In this document: positions 8,085 to 16,423 of the stretch, one piece after another
Layout: every line of letters begins with the position of its first letter
Numbering within the stretch: the stretch's first letter is position 1
NCBI RefSeq assembly: GCF_036016195.1
Contig: NZ_JAYWTM010000001.1
Span: 248,001 to 312,000 of the forward strand
DNA: 64,000 nucleotides
DNA from: Brenneria populi
GTDB lineage: Bacteria; Pseudomonadota; Gammaproteobacteria; Enterobacterales; Enterobacteriaceae
Direction: 5' to 3'
Notes under the pieces: model-generated
Seen by the model: the letters and a program-made list of their open reading frames with translations, nothing else
Databases searched by the model: none
Told to the model about the DNA's origin: nothing
Made by a program: the position numbers and the translations under genes

Positions 8085-9071
8085 TCAATGCACCTTGATG
8101 CGGGGATCGAGCCAGGATTGCAGTAGGTCGACCAGAACGTTGGCGACGATCACCAGAAAAGCGGAGAGCAGCAGCACGCCGAGCAGAACGTTAAAGTCGC
8201 GCGCCAGTACGGCGTCCAGCGCCAGACGGCCAAGCCCCGGCCAGCTGAATACGGTTTCCACCACCGCCGCGCCGCCCAGCAGATTGCCGAAATGCATTCC
8301 GGCCACCGTGGTGATCGGCAGCAGCGCGCAGCGCAGAACGTGGCGCACGGTTACGGCCAGCGGCGCGAGGCCTTTGGCGTGCGCGGTGCGCACGAAATCC
8401 TGCCGGCTGATTTCCAGTATGGCGGCGCGGGTCAGGCGCGCGTAGATGGCGATGAAGAAGCTGCTCAACGCCAGCACCGGCAGCGCCGCGTGCCGCAGCA
8501 TATCCTGAACGTAGTCCCAGCCGCGCAGGTCGGCGCCGATGGTGATATTGCCGCCGCTCGGCAACCAGTCGAGATGGACGGAGAACAGGATCAGCGCCAT
8601 CAGGCCGATCCAGAAACCGGGCGTGGAGTAGAGCAGCAGGGCCAGCAGGGAGAGCAGGCGGTCGGGCCATTTGCCCGCCCAGACCGCCATAACGGTACCC
8701 AGCGCGACGCCGATCATCACGGCCGCCGCCTGCGCCAGCAGCATCAGAAACAGCGTGCCCGGCAGGCGCGACAGGATCAGCTCCGTCACCGGCGCGTTAT
8801 AGCGCGGAGAGAATCCTAAGCTGAAATGCGCCAGATTATTCAGATAGCCGTACAGCTGATACAGGATCGGCCGGTCGAGGCCGAACTGGCTGCGCATCTG
8901 GGCCAGGGTTTCCACGGTGCCGCCGCCCGCTTCCCCGGCCAGCACGTCCGCCGCGTCGCCGGGCACCAGCTGCAGCAGGAAAAAAACCACGATGACGATA
9001 CCGATAGCGGTCGGGAGCGCGTGGAGTAGCGTGCGTCGCAACGCGCGCCATATTCGTGCAAATTTACTCAT
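8085..9071 (-). CDS. Dipeptide-type ABC transporter permease (DppB-like)
   Basis: This is a 328-residue permease of the DppB/OppB class. It has an N-terminal membrane helix followed by the family motif 'LVPGDAADVLAG', about six hydrophobic segments in all, and the EAA loop 'TAHAKGLAPLAVTVRHVLR' contacting the ATPase. The late motif 'VETVFSWPGLGRL' is typical. The gene follows the binding-protein gene by 54 bases containing a strong hairpin, which may set a lower expression level than the binding protein. Confidence 0.9.
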   Translation of the reverse strand: MSKFARIWRALRRTLLHALPTAIGIVIVVFFLLQLVPGDAADVLAGEAGGGTVETLAQMRSQFGLDRPILYQLYGYLNNLAHFSLGFSPRYNAPVTELILSRLPGTLFLMLLAQAAAVMIGVALGTVMAVWAGKWPDRLLSLLALLLYSTPGFWIGLMALILFSVHLDWLPSGGNITIGADLRGWDYVQDMLRHAALPVLALSSFFIAIYARLTRAAILEISRQDFVRTAHAKGLAPLAVTVRHVLRCALLPITTVAGMHFGNLLGGAAVVETVFSWPGLGRLALDAVLARDFNVLLGVLLLSAFLVIVANVLVDLLQSWLDPRIKVH

Positions 9072-9088
9072 CGTCTTCCTTTCGCGTT

Positions 9089-9109
9089 CTCCCCGCCGGC
9101 GGCGGGGAG
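9089..9109 (-). terminator. Intercistronic hairpin between binding-protein and permease genes
   Basis: A perfect 9-bp inverted repeat (9089-9097 with 9101-9109) with a 3-base loop lies 17 bases after the binding-protein stop codon, inside the operon. There is no T tract, so it more likely stabilises the upstream message or attenuates read-through than fully stops transcription. Confidence 0.45.
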
Positions 9110-9125
9110 CGATGAACGCCTTAAG

Positions 9126-10712
9126 TTACTGTTCCAGCCAGACGTCGGCCAGAGAGCCGTTGACCCCTTGAATATCGGTCAAATGGTTGTGGACGCGCTG
9201 GTTGTAAATGGTTAACCGCTTAAGCTGCAACAGGTTCAGATCGGGCAGTTCCTGCTCCACGATGCGCTGGAACGCTTTATACAGCTCGGCCCGCTTGTTT
9301 GGGTCGAGCTCCACCGCGGCCTGCTCCAATAGGCGATCGACCTCCGGGTTGTGGTAGTGGGAGCCGTTGCCGAACGGCACGCCGGGTTTAAACGCCTGCG
9401 ACCAGTAGAGACGCTGTACGCCCACCGCCGGATCGAACAGATTGGAAATAGAGTGGTTGGTGAAATCGAAATCGCGATCGGTATACACGCGTTTGATATA
9501 GGTGGCGAAATCCTGCGAACGGATGGTAACGTCGATCCCTACCTTGGCCAGCGCCGATTTGACGTACTCCGCCACGCGTTTAAAGCCATCCCCATACGGC
9601 AGGTAGTCGTGCGTCAGCCGAAAACGGACGCCGTTGGCCTGGCGGGGAAAGCCGGCTTCATCCAGCAGTTTTTCGGCCCGCTTGGTATCGAAAGCATAGG
9701 GCGAGGGGGTACTGTCGTGGAATTGAGCCAGTTCGGGCGTGACGGGCGTGGGCGAGTTGACCGCATAGCCGTACCACACCACATTTTTCAGCACCTCCCG
9801 GTTGATACTGTGCGCGATGGCCTGCCGCACTTTCAGGTTTTTAAGGTACGGATTATCCAGATTGAATTCGATGCGGGTCTGGGTGGGACCGTAGCCGTAG
9901 CCGCCGGTTTCGATGCCCAGTTTGGGATTGTTCTTGATGCGTCCGATTTCGCTCAGCGGCACCGGCGATTCGCTGCCCAGATCGACGGCGCCGGTTTCGA
10001 AGGCGATGGTGCGGGTGGCCGCGTCGGGAATAAACTTCACCACCAGTTTATCGATGTAAGGCTTCGGTCGATCCCAGTAGTTGGGATTGCGTTCATAGAT
10101 AATGTGGCTGCCGCGCACCCACTCTTTGAAGATGAACGGACCGGTGCCGATCGGGGCGCTGTTGTGCGGGTTGCTGCGGATATCCGTCCCTTCGTACAGG
10201 TGGCGCGGCACGATGGGCGCCTCGTTGGCGGAAAAGGCGCTGATGAGATAGGGCGCGGGCTGCGACAGCTCGACAACGGCGGTATAGGGATCGGGGGTTT
10301 TGACCTCGGCGACGCTGGCGAAGGTGCCCTGACCGCGTGAGTTGTACTGCTTCACCGCGAGAAGAGAGAAAGCGACGTCTGCGGAGGTGAAATCTTTGCC
10401 GTCGTGCCACTTAACGCCCTGACGCAGATGGAAAGTATAGCGTTTGCCGTCCGGGCTGATTTCCCAACGGGTGGCTAACTGCGGGATGGGTTTGAGATTG
10501 AAGTCGTAGCTCAATAGCCCTTCGATCACCTTGGCGTTCACTTTGAGTATCGGGCCCGCCGTATTGACCAGCGTGGTCAACACCGGGGGTTCCGGCTCCA
10601 CCAGAAAATTCAACGTACCGCCGGGCCGGGGCGCCGGTTCGGCCGCCCGGACGCCGGCGATAGCGAGCGAACCGATTAAAGCCAATAAAGGGAGAACGCT
10701 TTTTCTATTCAT
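9126..10712 (-). CDS. Peptide/nickel/opine-type ABC transporter substrate-binding protein
   Basis: This 528-residue periplasmic solute-binding protein of family SBP_bac_5 is the first gene of the minus-strand operon. The signal peptide covers about residues 1-23 (basic MNRK, hydrophobic core, cleavage after VRA) with no lipobox cysteine. The family hallmark 'WHDGKDFTSADVAFSL' is near residues 101-116. The region after it resembles proteins that bind peptides, opines or other amide-linked amino compounds. The genes behind it (M20 hydrolase, DadA) suggest a conjugated amino acid as ligand; this is inference only. Confidence 0.9.
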   Translation of the reverse strand: MNRKSVLPLLALIGSLAIAGVRAAEPAPRPGGTLNFLVEPEPPVLTTLVNTAGPILKVNAKVIEGLLSYDFNLKPIPQLATRWEISPDGKRYTFHLRQGVKWHDGKDFTSADVAFSLLAVKQYNSRGQGTFASVAEVKTPDPYTAVVELSQPAPYLISAFSANEAPIVPRHLYEGTDIRSNPHNSAPIGTGPFIFKEWVRGSHIIYERNPNYWDRPKPYIDKLVVKFIPDAATRTIAFETGAVDLGSESPVPLSEIGRIKNNPKLGIETGGYGYGPTQTRIEFNLDNPYLKNLKVRQAIAHSINREVLKNVVWYGYAVNSPTPVTPELAQFHDSTPSPYAFDTKRAEKLLDEAGFPRQANGVRFRLTHDYLPYGDGFKRVAEYVKSALAKVGIDVTIRSQDFATYIKRVYTDRDFDFTNHSISNLFDPAVGVQRLYWSQAFKPGVPFGNGSHYHNPEVDRLLEQAAVELDPNKRAELYKAFQRIVEQELPDLNLLQLKRLTIYNQRVHNHLTDIQGVNGSLADVWLEQ

Positions 10713-10857
10713 CTTTCCATCCTGTAGTCACCTGGACACCCATATGCCGTGTCTTGCCATCACTGCCGTCATCGTATTGGAACGGTTATTTAAAACAAAC
10801 GTTTAAATTTAGCTATGCTTGGATCAAAAACGCATAATCGCCAGGGCGTGCGCGGCA

Positions 10858-11562
10858 TCAGTCATTGCGGGCTCCTACGGACTGACGCGCCCGATCGACC
10901 AGCGCCATATGGCGCTGCAAACGCCGTTTGCGTTCGGCCAGCAGCAGGCGCTTAGTCCACTCCACGGCTTTACTGGAGTGAGACGCCAGCCTGGCGGCCG
11001 TCTCCAGCGACGTTGCGTAGGCGTCCGGCGCCACCTGATTGACCAGCCCGATGGCCAACGCCTCCTCGGCGTCGAAAGCGCGCGCGCTAAGCATGATATC
11101 CAGCGCCCGCGCCTCGCCGACCAGACCCGGCAGGGTGATGGCGCTAAAACCGGAGAGCATGCCGTGCTGTACCTCGGGAAAGCTGAACCGGGTATCGCGC
11201 CGGGCGATGCGGAAATCGCAGTGAATAGCCAGACTGATGCCCAGACCGAGCGTGTAGCCGTGCAGCGCCGCGACCACCGGTTTACTCAGATCGTTGCCGA
11301 CGCCGGGCAGCGCGCGCGCCAGCAGGCCGCTGTCAACCGTTTTGCCGGTCGCAGCGATCTCTTTAAGGTCGGAACCGGCGCAAAAAGCCCGTTCTCCGGC
11401 GCCGCGCAGCACGATGGCGCGCACCTTGCGATCCCGCTGCGCCCGTTCCCAAACCTCGGCCAATTCGCGTTTTGCCGCGCTGTCCAGCGCGTTCAGACGC
11501 TCGGTGCGATTGAGCGTGACGACCAGCAATCCCTCGCCAATATTTTGATATTCGACGGTCAT
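10858..11562 (-). CDS. Enoyl-CoA hydratase/isomerase family protein
   Basis: This is a 234-residue crotonase-fold enzyme. The oxyanion-hole segments are present: 'FCAGSDLKEI' near residues 60-69 and 'HGYTLGLGISLA' near 100-111, with the active-site strand 'FSFPEVQHGML' following. It is slightly shorter than the usual 255-265 residues but complete. It is transcribed away from the alcohol dehydrogenase and acyl-CoA synthetase genes across a 148-base shared promoter region, so all three probably act on one acyl-CoA intermediate. Which reaction (hydration, isomerisation or hydrolysis) cannot be fixed. Confidence 0.85.
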   Translation of the reverse strand: MTVEYQNIGEGLLVVTLNRTERLNALDSAAKRELAEVWERAQRDRKVRAIVLRGAGERAFCAGSDLKEIAATGKTVDSGLLARALPGVGNDLSKPVVAALHGYTLGLGISLAIHCDFRIARRDTRFSFPEVQHGMLSGFSAITLPGLVGEARALDIMLSARAFDAEEALAIGLVNQVAPDAYATSLETAARLASHSSKAVEWTKRLLLAERKRRLQRHMALVDRARQSVGARND

Positions 11563-11648
11563 AGTTGCGCCTTTGCTGAAGGTGAAAAAAAAGACGTTTT
11601 GCCGCTTGAACTCTGCGGCAAAGTAGGAAAAACTTAATCCATGTGTGT

Positions 11649-11679
11649 ATTGTGTACAATATGTTTATTATATGAACAT
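11649..11679. promoter_or_regulatory. Candidate operator pair in the divergent enoyl-CoA hydratase/ADH promoter
   Basis: Two adjacent perfect inverted repeats occupy the centre of the divergent gap: ATTGT-GT-ACAAT (11649-11660) and ATGTT-N9-AACAT (11661-11679). They overlap the AT-rich stretch where a -10 for the plus-strand gene would lie, about 30-60 bases before its ATG. The nearest regulator gene is the IclR-family gene at 14226-15032, the likely but unproven ligand. Confidence 0.4.
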
Positions 11680-11710
11680 GTTATCGTCGGGTCGAAAAAG
11701 GTTATAAAAC

Positions 11711-12733
11711 ATGAAGGCAATCGTACTGACAGCATTCGGCGCGCCGGATCGGTTACAAGCGCAAGAGGTGCCCACTCCCGGCGCGGGCTACGGCGAGGTG
11801 GTGGTCAGGGTTCATGCGGCGGGCGTTTGCCACCATGACCTGCTGCATCGGGCGGGCAAGCTGCCGGGAGCCCGCAGCGGCGTGGTGCTCGGCCATGAAG
11901 CCGCCGGCGAGGTGGTCGAGGTCGGCGCCGGCGTGCGGCAAGTGGCGGCGGGCGCGCGGGTGGTGGTTTACCAGCGCCGTTTTTGCGGCCAGTGCCGCGA
12001 TTGCCTGCGCGGACGCCAGGATCTGTGCCGGGCGCTGGGTCTGCCGTCGGTGGATACCGAGGGCGCCTATGCGGAATATTTGCGCGTTCCGGCGGTTTCC
12101 GTCGTGGAACTGCCGGCCGGTCTCGACTATACCCAGGCCGCGCTGGCATCCTGCCCGATAGCCACCAGCGTGCGGGCGCTGTATGGCGAAGCGGCGCTCA
12201 GGCCGGGCGAAAGCGTGTTGATCAACGGCGCCGGCGGCGGTCTGGGCGCGCACCAGATCCAACTGGCGCGCGCGCTTGGCGCGCGGGTGATTGCCGTTAC
12301 CGGCAGCGCGGAAAAAAGCGCCTTTATCCGGGAGCAGGGGGCCGACGAAGTGATCGTCGGCAGCGGCGGGTATAGCGCGGAGGTCTGGAAACGCACGGCC
12401 AAACGCGGCGTTGATGTGGCGATCGACAATCTCGGCTATACGCTTGAGGAGACGCTGCGCGCTATGGCGCTGGGCGGGCGCGTCGTGGTGTTGGGCAATG
12501 TGCTTCCCGGCAGCGTAGCCGTCACGCCCGGCCTGTTGATTGGTCGGCGGCTCCGGGTGCAGGGCTCCGGCAGCGCGACGCTCGAAGAGCTGCGCACCGC
12601 CCTGGCGCTGATCGGCGCCGGCCGGGTAAAGCCGCTGGTCGATCGGGTGCTGCCGTTTCATCAGGCCGCTCTGGCCCACGCGCTGCTGGAGACGCGGCAG
12701 GTCAGCGGGCGTATTTTGTTGAGCGGGTGGTAG
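11711..12733 (+). CDS. Zinc-dependent alcohol dehydrogenase family protein
   Basis: The product is a 340-residue medium-chain dehydrogenase/reductase. It has the catalytic-zinc motif GHEAAGE (about 62-68), a structural zinc lobe with cysteines in 'CGQCRDCLRGRQDLC' and the cofactor motif 'GAGGGLG' (about 172-178). It should interconvert an alcohol and an aldehyde or ketone with NAD(P)H. AAGG upstream supports the ATG. It is followed after 2 bases by the acyl-CoA synthetase gene, so the two are co-expressed. The substrate is unknown. Confidence 0.87.
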   Translation: MKAIVLTAFGAPDRLQAQEVPTPGAGYGEVVVRVHAAGVCHHDLLHRAGKLPGARSGVVLGHEAAGEVVEVGAGVRQVAAGARVVVYQRRFCGQCRDCLRGRQDLCRALGLPSVDTEGAYAEYLRVPAVSVVELPAGLDYTQAALASCPIATSVRALYGEAALRPGESVLINGAGGGLGAHQIQLARALGARVIAVTGSAEKSAFIREQGADEVIVGSGGYSAEVWKRTAKRGVDVAIDNLGYTLEETLRAMALGGRVVVLGNVLPGSVAVTPGLLIGRRLRVQGSGSATLEELRTALALIGAGRVKPLVDRVLPFHQAALAHALLETRQVSGRILLSGW

Positions 12734-12735
12734 GC

Positions 12736-14229
12736 ATGGATATCAGTACCTTGCTCGGGCAGGCCGCCCGCAAGTGGCCGCATGAAATCGCGCTGTGCGA
12801 ACCGTCCAGCGCGCGAACGCTGACCTTCTTCGAACTCGATCTGGCCCTCAGCGCGGTGGGGCGGGCGTTGGATCGGCTGTCTATCGCGCCGGGGGAGCGG
12901 GTTGCCATACTGGCCGACGCCGGCATCGATTACCTGATCGCCGATTACGGCTGCATGGCCTGCGGACGGGTGCGGGTGCCGCTGGACCCGGCGCTGTCCG
13001 AGCATGAATTGCTCGCTCAGCTGCGCGATGCCGGCGCCGCATTGCTGCTGTTTTCCGCGCAGTACGCGGCGCTGGCCGATGCGATGCGGTCGGCGGGCAT
13101 CGAATGCCAGCCTCTGAGTTCGGTCATCGAGTCGTCGCCGGCGGCGTCCGCGCCCAGACCGGCGCAGCCCGCCCAGGCGCTGGCTTCGTTGAACTATACC
13201 GGAGGAACCACCGGCGCGCCGAAGGCGGTTATGCACCGGCACGTCAGCCTGTGCGCCGTATTGCAGAATATTGTGATGGCCCGTGGCGCCGCGGTCGGCG
13301 ATATTCTGCTCAATGTCCGTCCGCTGTGGCCGATCGCCGCGGTGGCGGTGTTGGCCCACCTGTTGAGCGGCGGGCGGGTGGTGCTGGGCGGGCGCTTCGA
13401 TGCCGCAACCTTTATTGCCCAACTGGCGGCGTATCGGGCCGCTTTCAGCTCTCTGGTGCCGACCCAACTGCTGCGGCTGCTGCGCGAAACGGGCGCGTCG
13501 CCGGCGCCGCTGACATACCTGAAAAGCATCGATATCGGCGCCGCCGCGCTGGCGGAGGAGGTGCGGGAGGGCGCCTGCGCGCTGTTCGGCGAGCGGATCG
13601 GCGTACTCTACGGTATGACCGAAGCGCCCTGGAGCTGTTATCTCTCCGCCTCGCAGATGGCGGCGGCGCGGCGCGACGGCGCAAGCATCGAGGGGTTGGT
13701 GGGGCGTCCGCTGTTTTCCGCCGCGGTACGTATCGATCGGGCCGGCGCTGATGGCGTCGGCGAGATTTTGATCGCCGGCCCGCAGCTGATGGCGGGCTAT
13801 TGGCGGCGTGCGGAACTGAGCGCCGGCGTGCTTGATAACGGTTGGTTGCGCAGCGGCGATCTGGGACGGATACGCCCCGACGGGCAGCTGCTGGTTCTGG
13901 GTCGCCGCAAGGAGATCATCCGCAGCGGCGGCAAGTCGGTACAGCCCGGCGAGGTGGCGCAAAGTTTATTGCGTTATCCCGGAGTGCTGGATGCGCACGT
14001 ATTCGGTCTGCCGGACATCGAGTGGGGGGAACAGGTGTGCGCCGCCGTGGTAACGGACGGCCGGCCGGCGTTGACGGCGCGGCGCCTGATGGAACATTGT
14101 CGCGCGCGGCTCTCGCGTCATAAGGTGCCGCGCCAGATTTTCTTTGTCGAACAATTGCCGCGCTCCCACTACGGCAAGGTGCAGAAGAGCCTCCTGCTGG
14201 CGGCTCTCGGCCTGGCGCCGCAAAGCTAG
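12736..14229 (+). CDS. Class I adenylate-forming enzyme (acyl-CoA synthetase)
   Basis: This 497-residue ANL-superfamily ligase activates a carboxylic acid as acyl-AMP and transfers it to CoA. Core motifs are clear: 'NYTGGTTGAPKAVMH' (A3), 'LYGMTEAP' (A5), 'RSGDLGRIRPDGQLLVLGR' followed by 'RKEIIRSGG' (A7-A8), and the catalytic lysine in 'SHYGKVQKS' (A10). ATG 12736 is preferred over an upstream GTG (12727) that overlaps the ADH stop. Its stop codon overlaps that of the convergent IclR gene by 4 bases (CTAG). With the ADH and the enoyl-CoA hydratase it makes a compact acid-degradation module. Confidence 0.87.
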   Translation: MDISTLLGQAARKWPHEIALCEPSSARTLTFFELDLALSAVGRALDRLSIAPGERVAILADAGIDYLIADYGCMACGRVRVPLDPALSEHELLAQLRDAGAALLLFSAQYAALADAMRSAGIECQPLSSVIESSPAASAPRPAQPAQALASLNYTGGTTGAPKAVMHRHVSLCAVLQNIVMARGAAVGDILLNVRPLWPIAAVAVLAHLLSGGRVVLGGRFDAATFIAQLAAYRAAFSSLVPTQLLRLLRETGASPAPLTYLKSIDIGAAALAEEVREGACALFGERIGVLYGMTEAPWSCYLSASQMAAARRDGASIEGLVGRPLFSAAVRIDRAGADGVGEILIAGPQLMAGYWRRAELSAGVLDNGWLRSGDLGRIRPDGQLLVLGRRKEIIRSGGKSVQPGEVAQSLLRYPGVLDAHVFGLPDIEWGEQVCAAVVTDGRPALTARRLMEHCRARLSRHKVPRQIFFVEQLPRSHYGKVQKSLLLAALGLAPQS

Positions 14230-15032
14230 CGGCCGCCGAGCTGCCCCGCGATGCCTTCGCAGGCCCGCCGCAGATGTCCGGCCAGGGGCGACGTCGGGCT
14301 GATCTCCTCTTCCATGTCCAGGCCGGCCACCACCACCGCCCCCACGGCGATGCCGGATTCGGCCCGGATGGGAAAAGCCGCCGCCGACAGTCCGGGCTTA
14401 AACTCGCTGCGGCCGAAGGAGAAATGCTGCTGGCGGCGGATCTGTTCCAGAAGCGGCTGCGCCTCGGCGTAACGTTCTGCGCCGAGAATATCCGCCGCCG
14501 CCGCCGCGTCGTAGGTAGCCAGCACCGCCCGTCCGCTGGGGCTGCCGTCGATGGGGAATTGGTCGGCCAGATCGACGATGGCGTTGAGCGGGGTGGTCGG
14601 GGTCCACATGCGCTCGATCAACACCACCTGGTCCGCTACGGGAACCGATAAGGAGACGATAGCCTGGCGATCGCCTATCGTGCGTTGCAGCTCAATGATG
14701 TAAGGCAGCGCGATCTTCCTTAGATTCAATCGATTAAGATAGGCCGACGAATAGATCAGACTCTCGGGGCCGATGCGGTAGCTGCCGCTCTGCGACTCGA
14801 CCAGATTCCAGTGCCTCAGGGTTTTAAGCAAGCGGTGAATGGTGGTGCGATCGAGCCCGGTAAGCCGCGCCAATTCCAACGCGCTGGCGCCGTATCTGAG
14901 CCCGGAGAGGGTCCGAAGCAGCGCGATCGCGCGATCGATAACCTGCACGCGTCCGTCGCCGGCGCTTTCCTTACTGTTGTTGTTTGTGGAGCCTGCGGGT
15001 GAAGTATCCATTACGGTAGAGGTTTCCATCAT
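14226..15032 (-). CDS. IclR-family transcriptional regulator
   Basis: This 268-residue regulator has an N-terminal winged helix (about residues 29-90, with 'LARLTGLDRTTIHRLLKTL') and a C-terminal GAF-like effector domain ('GSPSGRAVLA', then 'RSEFKPGLSAAAFPI', 'GAVVVAGL'). IclR proteins often control degradation of aromatic or short acids, which fits the neighbouring CoA ligase cluster. The start is uncertain: Met codons occur at 15032, 15029 and 15011, none with a good ribosome-binding site. The first ~28 residues are low-complexity Ser/Thr/Asn-rich and may not all be translated. Confidence 0.87.
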   Translation of the reverse strand: MMETSTVMDTSPAGSTNNNSKESAGDGRVQVIDRAIALLRTLSGLRYGASALELARLTGLDRTTIHRLLKTLRHWNLVESQSGSYRIGPESLIYSSAYLNRLNLRKIALPYIIELQRTIGDRQAIVSLSVPVADQVVLIERMWTPTTPLNAIVDLADQFPIDGSPSGRAVLATYDAAAAADILGAERYAEAQPLLEQIRRQQHFSFGRSEFKPGLSAAAFPIRAESGIAVGAVVVAGLDMEEEISPTSPLAGHLRRACEGIAGQLGGR

Positions 15033-15121
15033 TACTGTCGTCGGCTGCTAAGATTAGCCGTTATCACCGGCGGGGGAAAGCGCTACCGCGCCTCGACATC
15101 CGGCGCGCAGACGGCCGGCTC

Positions 15122-15137
15122 CCGCCGATATCGGCGG
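15122..15137. promoter_or_regulatory. Perfect 16-bp palindrome upstream of the IclR gene
   Basis: CCGCCGATATCGGCGG is a perfect palindrome in the 258-base divergent gap between the IclR gene and the serine acetyltransferase gene, about 90 bases from the IclR start. It could be an operator for a dimeric regulator. The part of the gap nearer the acetyltransferase is AT-rich and probably holds its promoter, but no confident -35/-10 pair could be assigned. Confidence 0.3.
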
Positions 15138-15290
15138 ACGACCGCCAGACGGCAGCGCTAATTCGACTCTTTCATTATCCATATTTCAGCAATTGAAATT
15201 AAATAAAAACATTTGCTTTAAGAAGGTAATAAGCATATTTATGTAAATAACTTTTAGATATAAATCTCTGGCTTTAATAGGTAATCGGTT

Positions 15291-16274
15291 ATGAATAATG
15301 TAGAAGTCAGCGAGTCTATTTTTATTCAACAGGATAATAGCCGTTGGGGTTTGGATAGTATCGTAGCGGAACTCAGTCAGGCCAGAAATGAATGGCGTGA
15401 TAATCATTCGGTGGGGCACTATCAGGATAAGCGTCTGTTGCCTTCCAAAGAAAATATTTCCGTAGTGGTTAATAATCTTTTAAAAATATTATATCCCATG
15501 CGTTTGGGCGTCAGCTCGATAAGAAAAGAGAGCGAAGATTATTATGTCGGGTATTTATTGAGTGAGACGCTAGACCGTTTAACGGAAGAGGCGCAGCTCG
15601 AATTACGCCACGGCGTCAATCTGGCGCGCCGGTCGGGCGTATCGCCGCAGCATGAGGAGAGCGACGAAGCCAGGGCGATTCATCTTATCCGACAGTTCTC
15701 GTCGCAGCTGCCGTCCATTCGCCGCCAACTGGATATCGATATTCTGGCCGCCTGGCAGGGCGACCCCTCGGCGAAAAGCGTCGACGAAGTGCTGCTCTGC
15801 TATCCCGGGGTCTACGCGGTGATTCATTACCGCATCGCCCATCAGCTCTACCTTCTCGGCCTGCCGCTGCTGGCAAGAATTGTGAGTGAAAAAGCCCACG
15901 GCGAGAGCGGAATCGATATCCATCCCGGCGCGCAGATTGACGTCGGCATTTTTATCGACCACGGCACCGGCGTGGTGATCGGCGAAACCGCGATTATCGG
16001 TAAACGGGTGCGCATTTATCAGGCGGTGACGCTGGGAGCGAAGCGCTTCCTGGTTGATGAGAGCGGCGTGTTGCAAAAGAGCTATCCCCGCCATCCCATT
16101 ATTGAGGATGATGTGGTTATCTACGCCGGCGCCACCCTGCTGGGACGTATTACCGTCGGCGCGGGATCGTCGATAGGCGGCAATGTCTGGCTGACCAGCG
16201 ACGTGCCGCCCGGCAGTAATATTCGCCAGGCCACGTTATTGCAAACCCGCTATCAGGATGGCGATGGGATTTAA
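15291..16274 (+). CDS. Serine O-acetyltransferase (EpsC/CysE-like)
   Basis: This 327-residue acyltransferase makes O-acetyl-L-serine, the carbon skeleton for cysteine. An N-terminal helical region (about 1-205) precedes a left-handed beta-helix of hexapeptide repeats (about 206-315). The catalytic pair expected from CysE is present: D209 in GIDIHP and H224 in FIDHGTG. GRYL-type CysE C-termini are not seen, so feedback by cysteine may differ from E. coli CysE. It is the first gene of the encapsulin-linked sulfur operon and the next gene is a cysteine synthase. Serine acetyltransferases of this type often accompany family 2A encapsulins (established knowledge). Confidence 0.9.
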   Translation: MNNVEVSESIFIQQDNSRWGLDSIVAELSQARNEWRDNHSVGHYQDKRLLPSKENISVVVNNLLKILYPMRLGVSSIRKESEDYYVGYLLSETLDRLTEEAQLELRHGVNLARRSGVSPQHEESDEARAIHLIRQFSSQLPSIRRQLDIDILAAWQGDPSAKSVDEVLLCYPGVYAVIHYRIAHQLYLLGLPLLARIVSEKAHGESGIDIHPGAQIDVGIFIDHGTGVVIGETAIIGKRVRIYQAVTLGAKRFLVDESGVLQKSYPRHPIIEDDVVIYAGATLLGRITVGAGSSIGGNVWLTSDVPPGSNIRQATLLQTRYQDGDGI

Positions 16275-16423
16275 TTCCCTATTTTTTATGATTCAAGGCG
16301 CGGGCGCGTTGGTTTTTCTGTAACTCGAATTATTTTTAATATATTTCAATACGTCTTTTTAACGAAGATGGAAATAACAGCGACGGCCCGGCTAATAATA
16401 ATGAAATAACGGAAGTAATCGAG

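Noticed and set aside
12661..13962. 433-codon open frame antisense to the acyl-CoA synthetase gene
   Set aside because: The plus strand carries all ANL-family motifs; the antisense product is Arg/His/Gln-rich with no recognisable domain.
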